Shown here in pieces: positions 1 through 11,527 of a stretch of DNA of 64,000 nucleotides (the first letter of the stretch is position 1; each line of letters starts with the position of its first letter). The stretch is from Gnetum montanum. Its lineage: Eukaryota > Streptophyta > Gnetopsida > Gnetales > Gnetaceae. The position numbers and the translations under genes are program-made. The notes under the pieces were generated by a model. It worked only from the letters and a program-made list of their open reading frames with translations. It searched no databases and was not told where the DNA came from. The stretch is taken from positions 614,244 through 678,243 of the forward strand of contig MNCI01034224.1 in the NCBI GenBank assembly GCA_015680685.1, given 5' to 3'.

Positions 1-1244
1 AATTAACCCCAAGTGTTCCTTATGGCGTTTAGGCATTTAGTCTACGGAGTTCGACCGGATCGCGCGTGCTACACTCGTTTCGTATGGTTGAGTGTAGGGG
101 TACCTCGCCACTCATCAAACTTCAACACATATTTTCTTATCTTCATTCTTATCTTCAACTTCAACACATATTTTCTTTGGTTCAGAATCTTTTTCTTAAG
201 AAAAAAAGAATAAGCATTGAACAAATGTCCTTTATAATGGTAATAGTTGCAAGAATTAGGAAGATTATAATAGCTAAACTTTGTTAGTTTTACATTATTT
301 TGATTAATTATTAATGTGAACTATCCTGATTACTCAGAATTTGAGGTTTTAAAAAGTCATTAAATCATATATTGAATACCCCCATTGATGAGCAGCAAGC
401 AATTTCTATGCCCAACCATATGATTCACCAGTGTTTACTTAGTGATTTAGTTGAATTTTGTAGAGTTTAGCTCTTTATGTATACATTATCTAGGTAATGA
501 ACTTAAGGACATGATCATTGTCTTCTTAGTTCCACTTGTGGAGGTACAATGGTATGGTTAAGTGTAATTGAGGCACATGATTTGTATAACTTTTATGTTT
601 TTTATTTATTTATCCTAAGCATGAAAATAAATTAATTAAATGCTTAATCAATCTAGAAACTATCTACTACCTTAACTAATTCTAACATAAGCATCCATTT
701 CCATGTGTCATACACATCCTGAACACGTTACAATGCTACGTGTAAGTAGTACTGGGATTACCAAGTGTTAATGTATGCTTGTGATGGTCATACTTATGTG
801 CATTAATTATTCATATTTAATCAATTAATTAAATGCATGAAAGTAAATTGCATAACAACAAAGTGCATTAAAGTAAATATTATGCTAAGTCCAAGTAATG
901 CAAGGCTTATCAAGAAGCTCATCTTTATTTCCGTTTACACCAAAGTGTCCAAGTACTTTAGTGCTTGAATAAAGATCCGTACACTTCTCAACTCCTATTA
1001 TGAGCACTTAGAAAATATTCTAACTCTTAAAAGAAAAAACTACAAAAGCTCTGCTATGCTATTAAAGAATGAATGCCATATATGCGGTGGGTGCGCGTCT
1101 TTATATAGGCAAGACTAGACACTTCGTCGATGCATATTCATTAATGCATCAAATCATGCATCAATGGGTATGCATCAACATGGATGCATCGATGGGCATG
1201 CATCAAAACAACCTTATTGATGTAGCCAAATTGATGATTTACCA
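1..1244 (-). mobile_element. Putative 3' LTR of a minus-strand retroelement (E6)
   Basis: This stretch lies directly downstream, on the minus strand, of a G-rich tract at 1245-1255 that looks like a polypurine tract. The minus strand begins TGGTAAATC at 1244 and has a good plant TATA box (TATATAAA on the minus strand, 1100-1107) about 140 nt further on, as a U3 promoter would. The far end of the LTR was not found and may lie outside the window. The short ORFs here have no recognisable product. It does not match the LTRs of the E1-E5 family. Confidence 0.35.
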
Positions 1245-1255
1245 TACCCCCACAA
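1245..1255 (-). other. Putative polypurine tract of E6
   Basis: The minus strand reads TTGTGGGGGTA just before the proposed LTR start. The nearest coding remnant on the minus strand ends about 230 nt upstream, the usual arrangement of a 3' end in an LTR element. A similar G run occurs on the minus strand near 378-392, so the exact LTR boundary is uncertain. Confidence 0.35.
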
Positions 1256-1489
1256 TTAACTGAAAACTCATCCTTGAGTGAAGAAAAGGAGGAACAAGTT
1301 TCTTACAAAAATTGAGAAGGTATGGAACTAATGACTGACTGATTGACTCAAACTGATGCCAAGTGACCAAGTGTATGGATTTACAATGTTTACAAAATTA
1401 GGTGTTCATGAAAATAAAATTAAACACCTTTAAAAAAATGAACTAGAATTCCTCTAATGGTTTAAGACAAGAATAAAATCAAATGGTCC

Positions 1490-4330
1490 TAAGAGGTGGA
1501 GGCTACTGAGATGCTGAAAGACCTTCCGCTACCTCTAGTACATGTGGCAATTAAGGTTGAGGCTATGGCTATCTTACTACAGTTGTGACATTTAGTGGAA
1601 GAAAAAAAGCATCTAGTAAGGCTCTCATATTCCCCTCCTAAGATTGAGGATCATACATAGTTCACATGGCATCATTGATGCGAGTTAGTATGGAAACATC
1701 CCACAAACAAAGCATTGCTAGGAACAAGTCCTTAACATTGACAAACTAGGTTGCAAATTGTTTGCATTTGATGTTGAACACCCTGATAGAATTTTATAGT
1801 GCTTGGTAGTAATTCATTCTCTTGGCCAGGTCCTCCATAATGGATCATTGGTTTGTGAAGCACATGTGAAGAACTTCAAGCTTTGCATTGGTTGTTTCCA
1901 ACTTATGTGTTGTTTTCTTGTGATGCTCGAATTGTACCTCATAGAAGAGGTACTAGCTGGCCACTTGCTTTTCAAGTTCTAACCTCAAACTTCCAGCAAT
2001 TAGCATTGCCAAATTTATGTACTAGAGTTTGGATAACTTCATGTATTTAGTCATCTCCTTAATTTGCAGCTCCTTCAGGTAGATTTTTACCTTGTTGTGT
2101 GCATTGAGTTCATCGAAGATGGGTTGCAATGTGTCATCTTCTTGATGGAGCTACTAGAGGACCTCATTGACTTTATCATTTTTTAGTTGAATCTCTTTTT
2201 CCTTTACTTATTTAAGGATTCCAACCTAGTCCATGTAGTGATTTATGACTCATTCAAATTTTAGGGCCTCATTCTTCTAGGAAGCTACCTCAATTGCTAT
2301 TTTCTAGCATAAGGCATAGACCTACGCCATTGAGAGATTGCAATTCTTAGTAGCCAACCTCAATTTTGTATTCACCTTGGAAAGCTACTCTTGCTGTTGT
2401 TGCATAAATTTCATCATTTTGTCTTTTTGGTTCTCAACATTACACAAGTGATAATTTTCCTGGGTCAAAACTAGGTTCTCTTTGTGAATCTCTAATAAGT
2501 TCTTTTTGGTGTTTTAACTTATGCCCTCTACTAAGGATTGGTCGAAGATCGTTGACTCCTTCGCATACTCAACCTCTTGAAATTTGTGTTGAAGTTGTAA
2601 AAAAGATTGATCTCTTGTGAAGGCCTAGTTAAGGATGGTGGGATCAGTTAGAAGGGCTCTTAATTCTACAGCCTTGATAGCCAATTGTTGATTCTTTGAT
2701 GTGGCTACCTTGAGTTGGGCATTGACAATGAGGAGCTTTCCCCTAGCTTTCAATAGCACTACCTAGATGGTAGTGATGATTTTTTGCAAGGTCAAAGACC
2801 CTTGGAGGTGGTTTCTTGGTTTCAACTAGTCCATTTAGCAATTCTTCATGCTGGGTTATGCTAAACCTTTCATTTGCTACTCCTGCAGACATCTACACAT
2901 TCCTAAGTATAGCAACATCTGGAATAGAGGCCACAAGAGCATTCAGTGCTTCTACCACTTTGTTAGCTACCACTTTTGCCATTGTTTCTTGCCCTTGGTA
3001 TTGCATCACCAAGACAGTTATTCCCTTGCCCTCCTCCAGACACACTGAGAAAGTGGTGTTGTTTCAAGAGATCTTTGGGAATTGTTGTTATCTTGAAAGA
3101 GACATAATTACTTTCTGGGTGCTAGGATTTAATCTTGTAGGCACCTTCATCATTTGGGTAGGAAATAGTGGCACCATTCCCTCCATCCTATTAATGGTTC
3201 TTGCCACTTCATTAAGATGGCTCAATGTTATTTGGTAGGCAAAGGATTTACCATGACTCAATCATGCTTACTGCTGTTGTAGGAGTTGCTCACGAAGTTT
3301 GCACATGTGCTTAATGGTAGTATAGGCCTCCAATGTTGTTTCATGAGTGGGTGATGGCAATGGCTACTCCTCTTCTTGTAGCTTGGTGGATACCTTATCC
3401 TTCATCATCTCTGCCCAAGAGGTAGCAGAAGCATGACGAAGGGTGTCATTAGCATAGTGGGCTGTACCTCCCATTTTGCACAACTTGTGAGTGAGGCATG
3501 AAAGGGAAGTACCTTTATTCCATGCTCATTCTCCTTGAAGCACTTTTCGATATCTAAGTAGATCAACTATGGGAGATTGACTGAGAATTTTCCACTTAGA
3601 GAAATGCACACATGGGCAAAAAAGGTCATGATTTTACTTGGTCTCATTGTTGGATTGAGGTGGTAGTCCATGATTTTAAAGTACATCCTTTCTACCTTAG
3701 TTAGTGCATTTTTTTCCTTATAGTCAACTCCATATCACCATTGACCCACTCTTTCTTTACTTTTGGGTCTACCTATGTTGATATTTTTGCTAAGGTTTCT
3801 ATAGTATTTAGCAACTTGAGGGTCTTAGCAAATGCCTCCACAAAGTAGGACACATTGATTTCCTTTATCTTCATGGTGGCATCAGCTTGCCTATTGCTCT
3901 AGAAGAGGTAGGTTTCCCCCATGTACCATTTTCCACTAGAAGTAAGGATGGGCCACATGGGAGAGCTTTGAAGTTGTGCCTTGACTTCTTCTAGTGCCAA
4001 GTTCAAGAAAGAACCAAAGTTTAGTTCTTGAAGAATTGAAACTCTAATATTCTTGGAATTAATGTGCATAAGATAGGCTTCTATCAAGGTAACTTAAAGG
4101 TTTTTTCTAGTTCAAGGTGCTTCATCTCTATGTGATTGCTTGGTCTTAGCTTCAAGAATTTGTTAGACAAATTCCACTTTGGGCTCCTCACAAAGATGTC
4201 CCATTGCATTGGTTTTCACTACTTACTTAAGGGGTTGTTGCTGTTGTTGGTTCCTTCCTCCTTAGGGCTGCTTCTCCGTTGGTTAGAATGGTCCTTGCTC
4301 TTGTGGGTGTTTATCCCTTAGTCTAGTTAC
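1490..4330 (-). pseudogene. Decayed coiled-coil protein gene of E6, unrecognised
   Basis: Read on the minus strand from about 4330 down to 1490, this is a long coding relic broken by many stops, mostly TAG, and a few frameshifts. The first part (about 4087-3400) has an open stretch of 62 codons and then phrases such as ERMYFKIMDYHLNPTMRPSK and LPFHASLTSC, loosely like the plant transposon-associated domain often called Transposase_32; that link is weak. The second part (about 3240-1560) is rich in Lys, Glu, Gln and Leu with long helical stretches, for example KDKMMKFMQQQQE, and reads as a coiled coil. No gag zinc knuckle, RT or integrase is seen. The 140-codon plus-strand ORF at 2816-3238 is a shadow of this relic. 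It sits just upstream of a polypurine-like tract, so an extra ORF in the 3' part of an LTR element is likely. Confidence 0.45.
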
Positions 4331-5019
4331 CATATATAATCACAACATAACCAAAGATTAGCATTTGATGTGTAACTTGGATAGTTTGATACCTTCTCTC
4401 CTTTGATCAATTACACTTAGGCTAAGTTGTGATTATGGTGGATTGATTATTTTAATACTATTTTAATTAGATAGCTACTAGAGTTCATTGGAAAGGTTTA
4501 ACTCTCATGAGTTAGTGATTTTAATATTATTTTGTTAGTTAAACCTTGTGAGAGTTAGAAAAATCTCAAAATTATTTTTGCAGAAACCTAAGGTTTGTGT
4601 CCCCCATAACATAATGTTAGTAGTTATAAAATGAAGAATGGGGTAAACCAAAGAAGCGATGTGAAAGTTATGGGCTTTTAAAGGTTCTAGGCTCTAAAAA
4701 TAGCAAAAAATCCTTACTTGTTGGAAAGAAAATGATAAAAAGTTGGGTGAGTGCTCATGCTATTTATAGACTTTTTATGCTCCATTACCGAGGTCACAAT
4801 TAGAAACTACCCATGATTTAACTTCATAAAAGCTTAGCTTTGTTATCTCTTCCCTAATATTAGTATGACATTTACTACTCACATTATGTTCACTTTCAGC
4901 ATTACCATTCCAGTTTGCACCATACTTATTTCTTTTGGCATTACATTTAATGTTTACATTATTTCAATTCTTTGCACCATGTCCATTGCTTGCATTTGCA
5001 TTGTGTCTCTTGTTTACGA
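4331..5019. other. AT-rich spacer, no gene seen
   Basis: No coding region is recognisable. The stretch contains an imperfect inverted repeat (GGTTTAACTCTC near 4495 against GTTAAACCTTGTGAGAG near 4538). Part of 4800-5019 resembles, inverted, the spacer between the hairpin repeats and protease of E3 (39540-39720). It is probably the remnant of the E1 spacer where gag-protease should have followed; that part of E1 is missing. Confidence 0.4.
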
Positions 5020-5095
5020 CCTAAACTAGCACAATGGCTTGAAATGGCCTTAAACTACCACTGTGGCCCGCTAAGGCCTAAAACTTTTCATCCCA
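5020..5095 (+). repeat. Relic of hairpin-repeat set 3 of E1
   Basis: Two or three units of the form GGCCCGCTAAGGCCTAAAAC are present. In intact copies this array separates the protease end from the 3' end of the antisense gene. Here it is joined through a poly(A/T) run at about 5096-5116 directly to intron 3 of the antisense gene, so the 3' exons have been deleted. Confidence 0.6.
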
Positions 5096-5169
5096 AAAAA
5101 AAAAGAAAAAAAATCATGAAAGCACATCGTCACTCAAAAACATAACAACGAATCCATGATTTAGCATAC

Positions 5170-7111
5170 CAGGTTAAATGGTGTAGGAAATGGTGGTAGT
5201 TCCACTAGCATATCTTCAATAGTAAGTGGTCTGAGGGATGTCCACTCCCTATCCAACCAACTAGCTTCCTTACACTTTCCATAAAATTTGGAATACCGAG
5301 TTGGGTAGGTTTTAAACTCAAGTCCAAGTTGTCCTATTACATCGGCACGCACGTTCTTGGTAGAGGAGAACTCCTGCAAGGCCAACTGTGCCAACGCCAA
5401 GGCATCTATGTCACCATGAAGACCATTCCCATCAATATAAAACCTAGTAATACATAAAAATGTAGTTAACATATCTATCTAGCATAACATAGATTATACA
5501 ACACGTTAAGATACCTCCACAAAACTCACCTGTCCGCATAGTAAATGGTTCCAGGTGGGTTCTGAAAACAAGTGCCCATGTGACAAGCAATGTATAATGT
5601 GCTATATAAGTGATAGCATTTGTACTTAGGCATGTCCCAAATCCAAATTAAGTGCCTTAAGCCTCTTGGGCATTAGTTGGAACCTTCTATACCTTCACCT
5701 TCAATCACCCCATCAGCCATGAACTTCAGAATGCCTCGGTTTATCCCAGGCAACAATGTTTCTATAATTGCGGCTGCTATCTCGGCTAATAAGTGTGACC
5801 ACATGATCATACTAAAATGGTGGAGGAGGAACTATAACAAGTCCTGTGCACCCTCTTGGAACTCGACCGCCTGCTACCCCACAAGCACATGGGGAGGAGG
5901 AACATTAGCCATTGGTTCACTAAGGCAGCATAAGACTCCTACAAGTTCAAGGACAATCAAGATAGGTTTAAACATGACCCTACATGACAAAGTATCAAAC
6001 ATTAGTAGTGTGTTCAAGTGAGGTTTACATGTAGCATAGCGTGACCATCTATTTACAAGTAGCATAGCGTAACCCTTTGTTACATGTAGCGTAGCATCAT
6101 CTTCCAACTACGAATCCCCCTTTTTAGCATGAACCAAGGATCCCTCCAATGAACGAAGGTAAATATTGCATGCAACATACTAAAAAGAGTTGGGAGTAGT
6201 GTAGCATAATGGTTAAGTCCAACGTAACGTAACAAAAGTGGGTGCACACCAGGATGCGATAGTTACATGTTACATGGAATGACACAAAAGACATACCTAA
6301 TACAACACAACGTAACAACCAACACTTTCGCATAAGGATGACAGCTACGTCTCGTGTAGCATAACAAGATAAATGCATCACATGAAATGTAATGTATAAT
6401 AGGCAGACCACTGTAGCCGATGTCATGACATAGCAAATTTGGCATAATAGCGAATTTAACAGTGTAGTAGCACTACAAGTTTAACAGCGTAGCAATATGA
6501 TAGATTGCCAACATAACAGCCTAAGGGCCTCACAACATAAGAAAAGTAGTGTAACAACAAAAAACTTACGGTTTAACTACATGGATGAGAGAATTCACAG
6601 TGCCCCCACCATCCCAACCTTACCTTGCCACATGAAATAGCTCATGCTACACTATGCTAAACATGCATCACGCTACCATAAATATTTTGCAAATAACTAA
6701 ACCTCTCTAAGGGTGGTACACTACACCAAGCATGCGCTACATCACCTAGAACCATCCAAATGCCTGTAACAAGGTAGTCACCATTCTTAACAATGGCGGC
6801 TAGGGTGATACTACATGTAGCTGTAGCATAGCATCTGTATGGATGCTGTGGCCAACTAGCGACAATGATGGCGTAGCAGCCAAAATGGAAACCAAAATAG
6901 TGGCAATAGATGCAAACATCACCACAATAATGGCAATGACAATTTGATCCAATTCATCACCTAAAGAAAATATGGATAGCGTAGCGACTTACTAAGCTGA
7001 TGGAGCCTCTTGTCGCACCTCAACACGCACCTTGGATAGGCATCCTAGAGTGTCCTTCACCTCGTCTACCTTGGGAAGTCCTCGATGCTTGCATTCACCT
7101 TTGGGTGCCAT
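5170..7111 (-). pseudogene. Antisense multi-exon gene of E1 (exons 1-3), FCP1-like domain
   Basis: The gene is transcribed opposite to E1 pol. Exon 1 (7111-6993) starts MAPKGECKHRGLPKVDEV and ends at a perfect GTAAGT donor. Exon 2 (5979-5530, 450 nt) follows an AG acceptor and ends at GTGAGT. Intron 2 is 86 nt. Exon 3 (5443-5170) ends at GTATGC. Phases match between exons, so one frame runs through apart from a few stops. Exon 2 has a HAD-motif-I-like LIVLELVGVL, then HFSMIMWSH, then WIWDMPKYKCYHLY and the NPPGT segment; exon 3 continues with FYIDGNGLHGDIDALALA and a Trp-rich C-terminal part. This order resembles the plant FCP1/NIF phosphatase-like domain, with catalytic Asp residues replaced. 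Exons 4 onwards, present in E3, are deleted here just past 5170. Confidence 0.65.
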
Positions 7112-7227
7112 TATCTTGCTCACAAATTGTCTCTGCCAATTGCTACGCTACGCCTGTTACACTCTCTCTACTTGATCGTGCTACACTCTAGGTGTGGGCT
7201 TTGATAATGAAAATGACAAGTTTACGA

Positions 7228-7248
7228 GGGGTTAAACCCCTATTTATA
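7228..7248 (-). promoter_or_regulatory. Core promoter of the antisense gene (E1)
   Basis: The minus strand reads GCTATAAATA (TATA box at 7241-7248) followed at once by the perfect 13-bp palindrome GGGGTTTAACCCC (7228-7240). The start codon is at 7111, about 130 nt downstream. The same TATA-plus-palindrome arrangement recurs at 34375-34395 in E3 and, decayed, near 19146 in E2. Confidence 0.65.
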
Positions 7249-7424
7249 GCCGACCCAGTAAAACACTTGTCACTTTCATGTTCTGATTAATGTAGGATAC
7301 CCCCTATAGCATAGCACTATTGTGTCATAGTCCTACTATAGCATAGTGATTATTTGCAGCATAATAGATGGGCCCACTGAAAATTTTTCCTGATCTTGTC
7401 ACTTTATCTTTACAAAATCTACCT

Positions 7425-7640
7425 CACCACGGTCTGCAAAGACCTTAAACTAGCAATCTTGACCTGCGATTCAACCTGGCAACGGTCTACTATGACCTTA
7501 AACTAGAAAAGTTAATGCCCCTTGCATTTCAAACCCATTAATGGTCCACTAAGACCTTAAATTGGCAATTTTGATGTACAAGTTGTACATGATTATGGTC
7601 CGCTAAGATCTTAAATTAGCAACTTGCAAACTTTGCGAAG
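7425..7640 (+). repeat. Hairpin-repeat set 2 of E1
   Basis: About four units of the form GGTCCGCTAAGACCTTAAAC are spaced roughly 50-60 bp apart. They lie between the antisense promoter and the RT exon. Each unit is a short inverted repeat (GGTC...GACC) followed by TTAAACTAGCA. Confidence 0.75.
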
Positions 7641-7746
7641 TGGTTGACAACTATTTCATGTTGCATTGTTGCTTTAAAAACATTCATTACATGCAGTTGC
7701 TACAAACAAGTATCACTTGACTTGGTCTTTTTTCTTATTGTGGTAG

Positions 7747-10700
7747 GTTTAACAAAAATGGTCATACATGGTGATCTTCACTTGCTTTTAACCCAGATAG
7801 GTCCTCATGGCGAGCTTACAAGACACCTAAACTTAGAATCAATAAACTAGAAACCATATATTGACAACATCATAGCATCCCTTGAAACATCCCTAGATTG
7901 GCCTGAACATATGATCCAAGCCTTAGACTTAGAGGTTGAGGATGTAACTGAGGACCCTCTCATTGAAACACCTGTAACTACACCTAGGGGGAAAATAAAG
8001 ATATTAAAAGTTAGCTCCCTCCTCAACCCACAAATGTAAAAAGACATATCTAGGGTTCTCCAAGACAATGTTAAAGTGTTTGCATGGTCCTATGATGACA
8101 TGAAGGGCTTAGACCCTTGGCTCATACAACATAACATTGTCTTAGATCCGCATGTCAAGGTAGTCAAAAGGCTCGAAAAATCAAACTAGAAATCGCACTA
8201 GCTGTATGTGATGAAATCACCAAGCTGTATCAAGCTGGTTTCATTTGCGTGGTTGATTACTCAGAGTGGGTGTCGAACATCATTGTAGTTTCTAAGAAAA
8301 TGGGAGGTATAAGAATTTGTATAGACCTTCGATATCTGAACAAAGCAATGATTAAATATGACTTCCCATTACCAAGTATTAATCAACTTATTAACACTAC
8401 AACTAGTCATGCTTTACTTTCCTTTATAGATGGGTTCTCAGGTTTTAACCAGATTAGCATCAACCCAAAGCATTACTTAACAACTACTTTCATGACCCCT
8501 TGGAGGACCTTTTGTTACACCATGAGGCCTTTTGGACTCAAAAACATCGAAGCAACCTATCAACGAGCTATGACGTACATTTTTAGTAACTACCTCTTGA
8601 AGAGACTAAACGATTACATGGATGACATAGCAGTTAAGTCTAAGGGAGCTATTGATCATCCCAACAATCTAGATGTAGTTCTCAAACATTATCACAGGAA
8701 TGACTTGCGTCTCAACCCAAGGAAATGTGTTTTTGGAGTTAAAGTCAGACACATGCTAGGGGGGTTTGTAGTATCAAAAGCTAGGATACAAGTGGACCCT
8801 GACAAAGTTAAGGCCATTGTTAACCTAGCATTGCCTACTAACCTTAAAGAATTACATGGGTTGAAAGGAAGAATTAAGTTTATTAGAAGGTTTATAGCAA
8901 GGTTGACTGACAAGTTACACCCCATGCAACACTTGCTAAAGAAGGGGATCAACTTCGAGTGGATAGAACAATGTCAACAAGCCTTCGATAACCTAAAGAA
9001 AGAGCTTTTGCACCTCCCAACTATTTACCCACCACAGAGGGATAAACCTTTCTACATCTACCTTGCCACCTCAGATACATCTATTGCAACATTGTTATGT
9101 TAGAAGAAAGATGACAACTTTGAAATCCTGGTTTATTAATTAAGCCATGCACTAATAGCTTATGAGGCAAAGTATAATGGAGTAAAAAGAAATTTTCTCA
9201 CTCTAGTGTTCACACTAAAAAAGTGGAGAAATTACCTATTTTGCAACAAGGTCAACATCATATGCAAGAGCAACATACTTTGGGCTATTACAATGAACTT
9301 GTACGAGAGTAGCAGAATAGCCCGATGGAAGGCTATAATAGTGGAATTCGACTTACATTATGTAGCTCAATCATCAACAAAGGGTCAAGCAATAGCTACA
9401 TAGCTTACAACTTCACCTGTTGATGATCAAGAAATAATAGAGCCCAAGTTCCCTGACAGATACATCAATAGCCTAAGCCCTATCCCATCTAACTTCGAAG
9501 AAAATCTACATTTTGATGGCACTTCAACCACATGAGGTGGAAGTGCCACCAGAGTTATTACTTTTCCCTCTCAAGATATTTGACCTTTTGCTTACCATTT
9601 TACGTTCCTTTGTACAAACAATGTAGTTGAGTATGAAGGACTCCTCAGGGGCCTCTTAGTAGCTCGACAACTAAAGATTCAACATTTGGTAGTCTGAGGT
9701 GATTCCCAACTCGTTGTCAACTAGATCACCGAAGTTTATGCCTGTAAAGCCTCACACTTATAGCCTTATTGCGACTTGACCAAGATTTTGCTGAAATAGT
9801 TTACAACAATAGACATCCAACATGTGCTCATAACGAGAACACCGTAGCAAATGCCTTAGCCACATTTGCATTGAATGTGCCATTCCACCTATTTGCAACT
9901 TTACCTACTTCGATAATAGAATGCACAGATCCTATTACTCAAGCGGTGCACATCATAGCTATTAGTACGACAAATATCCAAGAATGGTATGCAAACATTA
10001 AAGCCTACCTTCAACACGGTGAATCCCCACATAGCTTGACATTCACCCAAAAGGATGCAATTTGAAAATGTTCCTGGAAATATGTCCTTATGGGAGATTA
10101 GACCTTATGAAAATGCTCCTTTGATGCAATATTGCTAACTTGTGTTGGTGGGGAGGAAGAACAAAAAATTGTTAATGAAGTCCATGAGGGACTATGTGGG
10201 GGACACATAGTCCCTAGGGCTATGGTGGCAAAAATTAGGTGCCTAGGATATTATTGGCCTTGCATAGAACAAGATTTCCTTGCCAAAGCTAGGACATGTG
10301 ATACATGCCAACACCATGCAATTCTTATACATGTCTCACCTATTGAGTTGCACCCTACACAGATTACATGGCCATTACAATATTGGGGACTAGATATCAT
10401 AGGACAATCACACCTAAGTCTTCTGCAGGACATAGCTTCTTCATCACTGCCACTGAATACTTTACAAAGTGGGTGGAGGCTATTCCACTTAGGAAAACTA
10501 CATCTCAACAAGTTTGCCACTTTATCTTGGATAACATAGTAACAAGGTTTGGTCTTCCCATGACTATTGTGACAGACAATAGGCCATAGTTTAGTAGCAC
10601 AGAAATCAAAAACTTTTGCAACAACCTTGGCATCAAGTAATCCTTTTCATCATCATATTACCCACAGGAAAATGGTCAAGCGAAGGCAACAAACAAAGCC

Positions 10701-11225
10701 ATCATCAACCTACTTAAAAAGATGCTTAGTAGCAGTAAGAGGTGATGGAATGAACAAATCCTCTACATGTTGTGGGCTTACCACACAATGTGCAGAACAG
10801 CTACAGGTAAAAATCATTATAGCCTTGTTTACAGATATGAAGTAGGATTACCTCTTGAATTGTAGGTACCATCACTTCAGATGATCCTTTCAAGCATTGT
10901 GAACAAGGCCCAGAACAATGAGTCAAGGATCATTAACCTTAACTTTGTAGAGGAGGAGCCTGCCCAAACACTTATTTTCATCAAATGGTACCAGGAAAAG
11001 TAGTGGCAAAAGCACCATTGCAATCTACATCAACGTCCAATCAAAAAGGAGGACCTAGTCCTCAAGGCTACTCATGAATATGTGAACAAGTTCTTAGAAA
11101 ACTAGGAAGGCGCTTTCATAGTTACGAAGGCCTATGAGAACGGGGCCTTCAAGCTAGTTGATATGGATCGCAAAGAGTTCACAAATCCTGTGAACCACTT
11201 GTACCTCAAGCCATACTATGTTTGA
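7747..11225 (+). pseudogene. Pol pseudogene of E1: RT, RNase H, second RNase H, integrase
   Basis: The coding exon begins after a probable splice acceptor (pyrimidine-rich run, then TGTGGTAG, ending at 7746). RT lies at about 8180-9103, open for 284 codons, with the YMDD catalytic box and the LPLPS/FMTPW/MPFG-type landmarks (here RPFG). The first RNase H follows (ALKKW-like segment, RIARWKAI) at 9104-9403. The second RNase H-like domain (LHFDGTSTT, NNVVEYEGLL, GDSQLVVN) is at about 9460-9940. Integrase spans about 10130-10850: HHCC zinc region, WGLDIIG and VTDN are present, but the position of the third acidic residue reads QAKATN, so Glu is replaced by Lys. The C-terminal part ends YLKPYYV at 11225. 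There are frameshifts around 9700 and 10410 and a dozen or so stops, mostly TAG. Dual RNase H places it in the Tat/Ogre lineage. It cannot make an active polyprotein. Confidence 0.85.
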
Positions 11226-11232
11226 AAGAAAT

Positions 11233-11527
11233 CAAGGTAAGCACCATAGTCCGCTATGACTATAAACTTTCATAGATCATATGCTACAACATAAAACTGA
11301 CAAATAAGATCCACTATGATGTAAAACTGGAAAAGATTATCTGCTATGACATAAAATTGGCAAAGAACATTTGCCATGACGTAAAACTATCACAGATAGT
11401 CCGCTGTGATTATAAACTAACATAACATGTCCTTGGGCTATCACGTAAAACTAGCATCCACAACATGGTCTACTATGACCTTAAACTAGCCCATCCACCA
11501 TCTGCTATGATGTTAAACTAGCATAGC
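11233..11527 (+). repeat. Tail hairpin-repeat set 1 of E1 (left part)
   Basis: About ten units of roughly 30 bp carry the core GTCCGCTATGACGTAAAACT, then drift to GGTCTACTATGACCTTAAAC at the right end. The array starts eight bases after the pol stop. E2 is inserted inside it, and two to three more units follow on the other side at 25093-25185. Confidence 0.8.

Noticed and set aside
1069-1263. 64-codon ORF with GATGCATC repeats
   Set aside because: Met/His/Gln repeats come from ATGCATC words in a probable LTR; no other coding sign.
2816-3238. 140-codon plus-strand ORF with hydrophobic stretches, possible membrane protein
   Set aside because: It is the complement of the minus-strand coding relic, which has the coherent helical composition.
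6124-6445. Minus-strand ORFs of 60-100 codons
   Set aside because: They lie in intron 1 of the antisense gene and are not open in the equivalent introns of E2 and E3.
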